Assembly: GCA_963169475.1 (NCBI GenBank) | Contig: CAUJFT010000454.1 | Span: 1-16,278 of the forward strand | Direction: 5' to 3' | DNA length: 16,278 bases | Source of the DNA: Bacteroidota bacterium | GTDB taxonomy: Bacteria > Bacteroidota > Bacteroidia > J057 | Part shown: piece by piece, positions 14,645 through 16,278 of the stretch | Layout: each line of letters begins with the position of its first letter | Position numbering within the stretch: position 1 is the stretch's first letter | The notes under the pieces: model-generated | Databases searched by the model: none | Told to the model about the DNA's origin: nothing | What the model saw: only the letters and a program-made list of their open reading frames with translations | Made by a program: the position numbers and the translations under genes

Positions 14645-15475
14645 ATGGATATTTTAGAAAAATTAAAAGAAGCATACGAATATTTAAAAAAACAAACAAA
14701 TAGCAGACCCAAAGTGGGGATTATATTAGGGACAGGCTTAGGAGGATTGGTAAAAGAAATTCAGGTTGAAAAACAAATTCCCTATAATTTTATACCTCAT
14801 TTTCCTATTTCTACCGTAGAATCACACTTTGGAATGATGATATTCGGCAAAATAGGGGAGATTGACGTTGTGGCAATGCAAGGACGCTTTCATTTTTATG
14901 AGGGATATTCTATGCAGCAAATTACCTTTCCGCTACGGATTCTCAAATTATTAGGGACTGAAACCTTGTTTATTTCTAATGCAGCTGGCGGGCTAAATCC
15001 TGCTTATCAAAAAGGAGACTTAATGATTATTGATGACCATATTAATCTCCAAAACTCTAACCCGCTGATTGGTCCTAATCGAAATGAATTTGGTCCTCGC
15101 TTTCCGGATATGAGCGCGCCCTATGATAAGTCCCTTATCACGAATGCTCGCGAATTTGCACAGGCAAATAATATCACTGCCCATACCGGCGTTTACATAG
15201 CAGTAACCGGACCTAATCTTGAAACAAGAGCTGAATACCGGTTTTTGAGGCAGATTGGAGGAGATGTTGTGGGAATGTCCACAGTGCCGGAAGTCATCGT
15301 AGCAAACCACATGGGACTTAGGACTTTTGCTATCTCCGTAATTACAGATGAATGTAACCCGGATACGTTGGTTCCCGTAAAAGTAGAAGAGATTATCAAG
15401 GTAGCTACAGAAGCTGAACCCAATCTGACCAAGATTTTGAAGTATTTAATTGTTTCGTCACAAAAGCCAATTTAA
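14645..15475 (+). CDS. Purine nucleoside phosphorylase, type I (trimeric, human-like)
   Basis: A 276-residue cytosolic enzyme that splits purine nucleosides with phosphate to the base and (deoxy)ribose-1-phosphate, in purine salvage. It has the phosphate loop GTGLGG (29-34), ESHFG (59-63), GRFHFYEGY (80-88) with the active-site His 83 and Tyr 85, ISNAAGGLNPAYQKGD (110-125), GPNLETRAEYRFL (189-201) with Glu 193 equal to human Glu 201, and VVGMSTVPEVIVA (208-220) with Met 211. The phosphate and ribose residues are normal, but the base-recognising Asn 243 of the human enzyme is Asp 235 here (ISVITDEC). I choose ATG 14645. The gene follows a terminator hairpin, with no convincing promoter seen; the CAP-domain gene starts 6 bases after its stop, so the two are probably one transcript. 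Confidence 0.94.
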   Translation: MDILEKLKEAYEYLKKQTNSRPKVGIILGTGLGGLVKEIQVEKQIPYNFIPHFPISTVESHFGMMIFGKIGEIDVVAMQGRFHFYEGYSMQQITFPLRILKLLGTETLFISNAAGGLNPAYQKGDLMIIDDHINLQNSNPLIGPNRNEFGPRFPDMSAPYDKSLITNAREFAQANNITAHTGVYIAVTGPNLETRAEYRFLRQIGGDVVGMSTVPEVIVANHMGLRTFAISVITDECNPDTLVPVKVEEIIKVATEAEPNLTKILKYLIVSSQKPI

Positions 15476-15481
15476 ACTGAT

Positions 15482-16108
15482 ATGAAGTATTTCGTTTTTG
15501 CCTTATTTACTTTTATCCTACTGCCGGCTTCCGGAGTATTCGCACAGCAGTACAGAGGAGGTTATGCTTACAATAGACCTAAACCCGAAGTGTTTATTGT
15601 ACCGGATACCAATATGATAAGCGTTGCCAAAAAAGTGAATGAGGTAGTCAATAATTATAGAAAACAAAACGGACTTACCGCCCTGAAGATGCAAAGGGAA
15701 CTCAATGATATCGCCTTTGAACATTCCCGTAAGATGGCCTTGGGAATCATTCCTTTTTCGCATACCGATTTCCATGAGCGGGTCAAAAAGGTAGACCGCT
15801 ACGCCAACATTCCTTATCGTACTGCCGAAAATCTATATGCCCATAAAATCAATCCTTCCAAAATCCCTAATGAAGCACTACAAGGGTGGTATAATAGCCC
15901 TGGACACAAGAAAAATATGGACGGGCAGTTTATTCATACCGGAATAGGAGTATGCAGAAGCAAAACCGGCGAAATTTATGTTACTCAATTATTTGTCGGG
16001 AAAGCCTCCTTCTTAATCGCCGGCACAAAGGGAATAGAAGCACTAGAGCAAATAGATGAAAGTACAGGCTTGATTTCTCCCCCACCTCCCAATCCTGACG
16101 CGGAATAA
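15482..16108 (+). CDS. Exported CAP/SCP-domain protein
   Basis: A 208-residue exported protein. Residues 1-22 are a signal peptide (MKYFVFALFTFILLPASGVF, then AQ). Residues ~48-173 are a CAP (CRISP/antigen 5/PR-1, SCP) domain: helix VNEVVNNYRKQNGL, then IAFEHSRKMA with His 81, PFSHTDFHERV with His 94, AENLYA with Glu 116, GWYNSPGHKKNM with His 142, and HTGIGVC before the last strands. These His and Glu residues are the usual cavity residues of the fold. It acts outside the cytoplasm, though the role of bacterial CAP proteins is largely unknown. A short tail is rich in Pro and Asp/Glu (SPPPPNPDAE). It starts 6 bases after the phosphorylase stop, probably in the same transcript, and a strong hairpin follows its own stop. 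Confidence 0.93.
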   Translation: MKYFVFALFTFILLPASGVFAQQYRGGYAYNRPKPEVFIVPDTNMISVAKKVNEVVNNYRKQNGLTALKMQRELNDIAFEHSRKMALGIIPFSHTDFHERVKKVDRYANIPYRTAENLYAHKINPSKIPNEALQGWYNSPGHKKNMDGQFIHTGIGVCRSKTGEIYVTQLFVGKASFLIAGTKGIEALEQIDESTGLISPPPPNPDAE

Positions 16109-16113
16109 AATAA

Positions 16114-16148
16114 ATATTCCTCGCCGTACTAAAAGCGACGGGGAATAT
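16114..16148 (+). terminator. Strong hairpin after the CAP-domain gene
   Basis: ATATTCC TCGCCGT (16114-16127) pairs with GCGACGG GGAATAT (16135-16148), giving a 14-base stem with one mismatch and two G-T wobbles around the 7-base loop ACTAAAA. There is no T-tract on the plus strand after it. On the minus strand it is followed by TTTATTTTATT, so it is a better terminator for a minus-strand gene arriving from the right. It could serve as a two-way terminator for the CAP gene. Confidence 0.55.
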
Positions 16149-16278
16149 CTATCACAGATAAGGGATTAAACTTCGCTCACGCAGGAATAATCATTTTCAT
16201 TGCTGCTATTTTTATTGGATTAAGCATTGTCTTTGCATAAAGTAACAATTTTATTGGAAGAGACTATAACAAACATTA
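16149..16278. other. 130-base tail without a gene
   Basis: After the hairpin, no reading frame with a normal start and length is seen on either strand. A plus-strand frame (16145-16240) codes for a hydrophobic stretch with HAGIIIFIAAIFIGLSIVFA but lacks ATG, GTG or TTG. The opposite strand has only short frames broken by TGA and TAG. GATTA (16164-16168) and TAATC (16188-16192) bracket the segment in the middle. It could be a remnant or a dispersed repeat; this cannot be decided here. Confidence 0.3.

Noticed and set aside
16165..16240. Minus-strand small protein with TGA read as Trp (MLNPIKIAAMKMIIPA and onward)
   Set aside because: It requires a recoded stop codon, while all other genes here read normally and contain ordinary TGG Trp codons; more likely chance.

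Overview
The window comes from a member of the Bacteroidota. Several signs agree: a type IX secretion system (T9SS) plug protein, a very large secreted lamin-tail/Ig repeat protein, an OmpA-family protein with a carboxypeptidase-regulatory-like front half, promoters that fit the Bacteroidota pattern (TTG, about 20 bases, TAnnTTTG) and A/T-rich start contexts without clear Shine-Dalgarno sequences. The genus cannot be named from what is visible. I see no rRNA, tRNA, CRISPR array, phage gene or transposase gene. The base composition looks even throughout, so most of this reads as ordinary chromosomal sequence.

Left part, + strand (1-9315). The 3' end of an unrecognised gene enters from the left. 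After a promoter-bearing gap comes a 1589-residue exported protein built from Ig-like and lamin-tail modules and ending in a FlgD/T9SS-type C-terminal domain. It is followed closely by a ClC-type chloride/proton antiporter, shikimate dehydrogenase (aroE, start and stop codons overlapping as TGATG) and an ABC1/UbiB-type atypical kinase. These four genes lie head to tail with gaps of 50, -1 and 31 bases and could share a transcript.

Middle part (9337-12624). A minus-strand pair encodes an OmpA-family envelope protein followed by a small membrane protein. It is divergent from a plus-strand gene for the T9SS plug protein. Their 95-base shared spacer holds two promoter -7 elements that face each other only 2 bases apart, so the two genes probably compete for RNA polymerase. 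A minus-strand NuiA-type nuclease inhibitor gene lies convergent to the plug gene.

Right part, + strand (12625-16278). A perfect 9+6+9 base dyad overlaps the likely promoter of an amino-acid permease of the cationic amino-acid transporter type. A hairpin terminator separates it from purine nucleoside phosphorylase, followed 6 bases later by an exported CAP/SCP-domain protein. The last 170 bases hold a strong hairpin and no recognisable gene.

The genes mix housekeeping metabolism (aromatic amino-acid biosynthesis, purine salvage, ubiquinone-type kinase, transport) with envelope and secretion functions. No clearly new multi-gene system is visible. The items most worth checking are the face-to-face promoters between ompA and the plug gene, the operator-like dyad before the permease, the orphan nuclease inhibitor, the modular history of the lamin-tail protein, the Asp at the base-specificity position of the phosphorylase, and the hairpin-bearing tail of the window.
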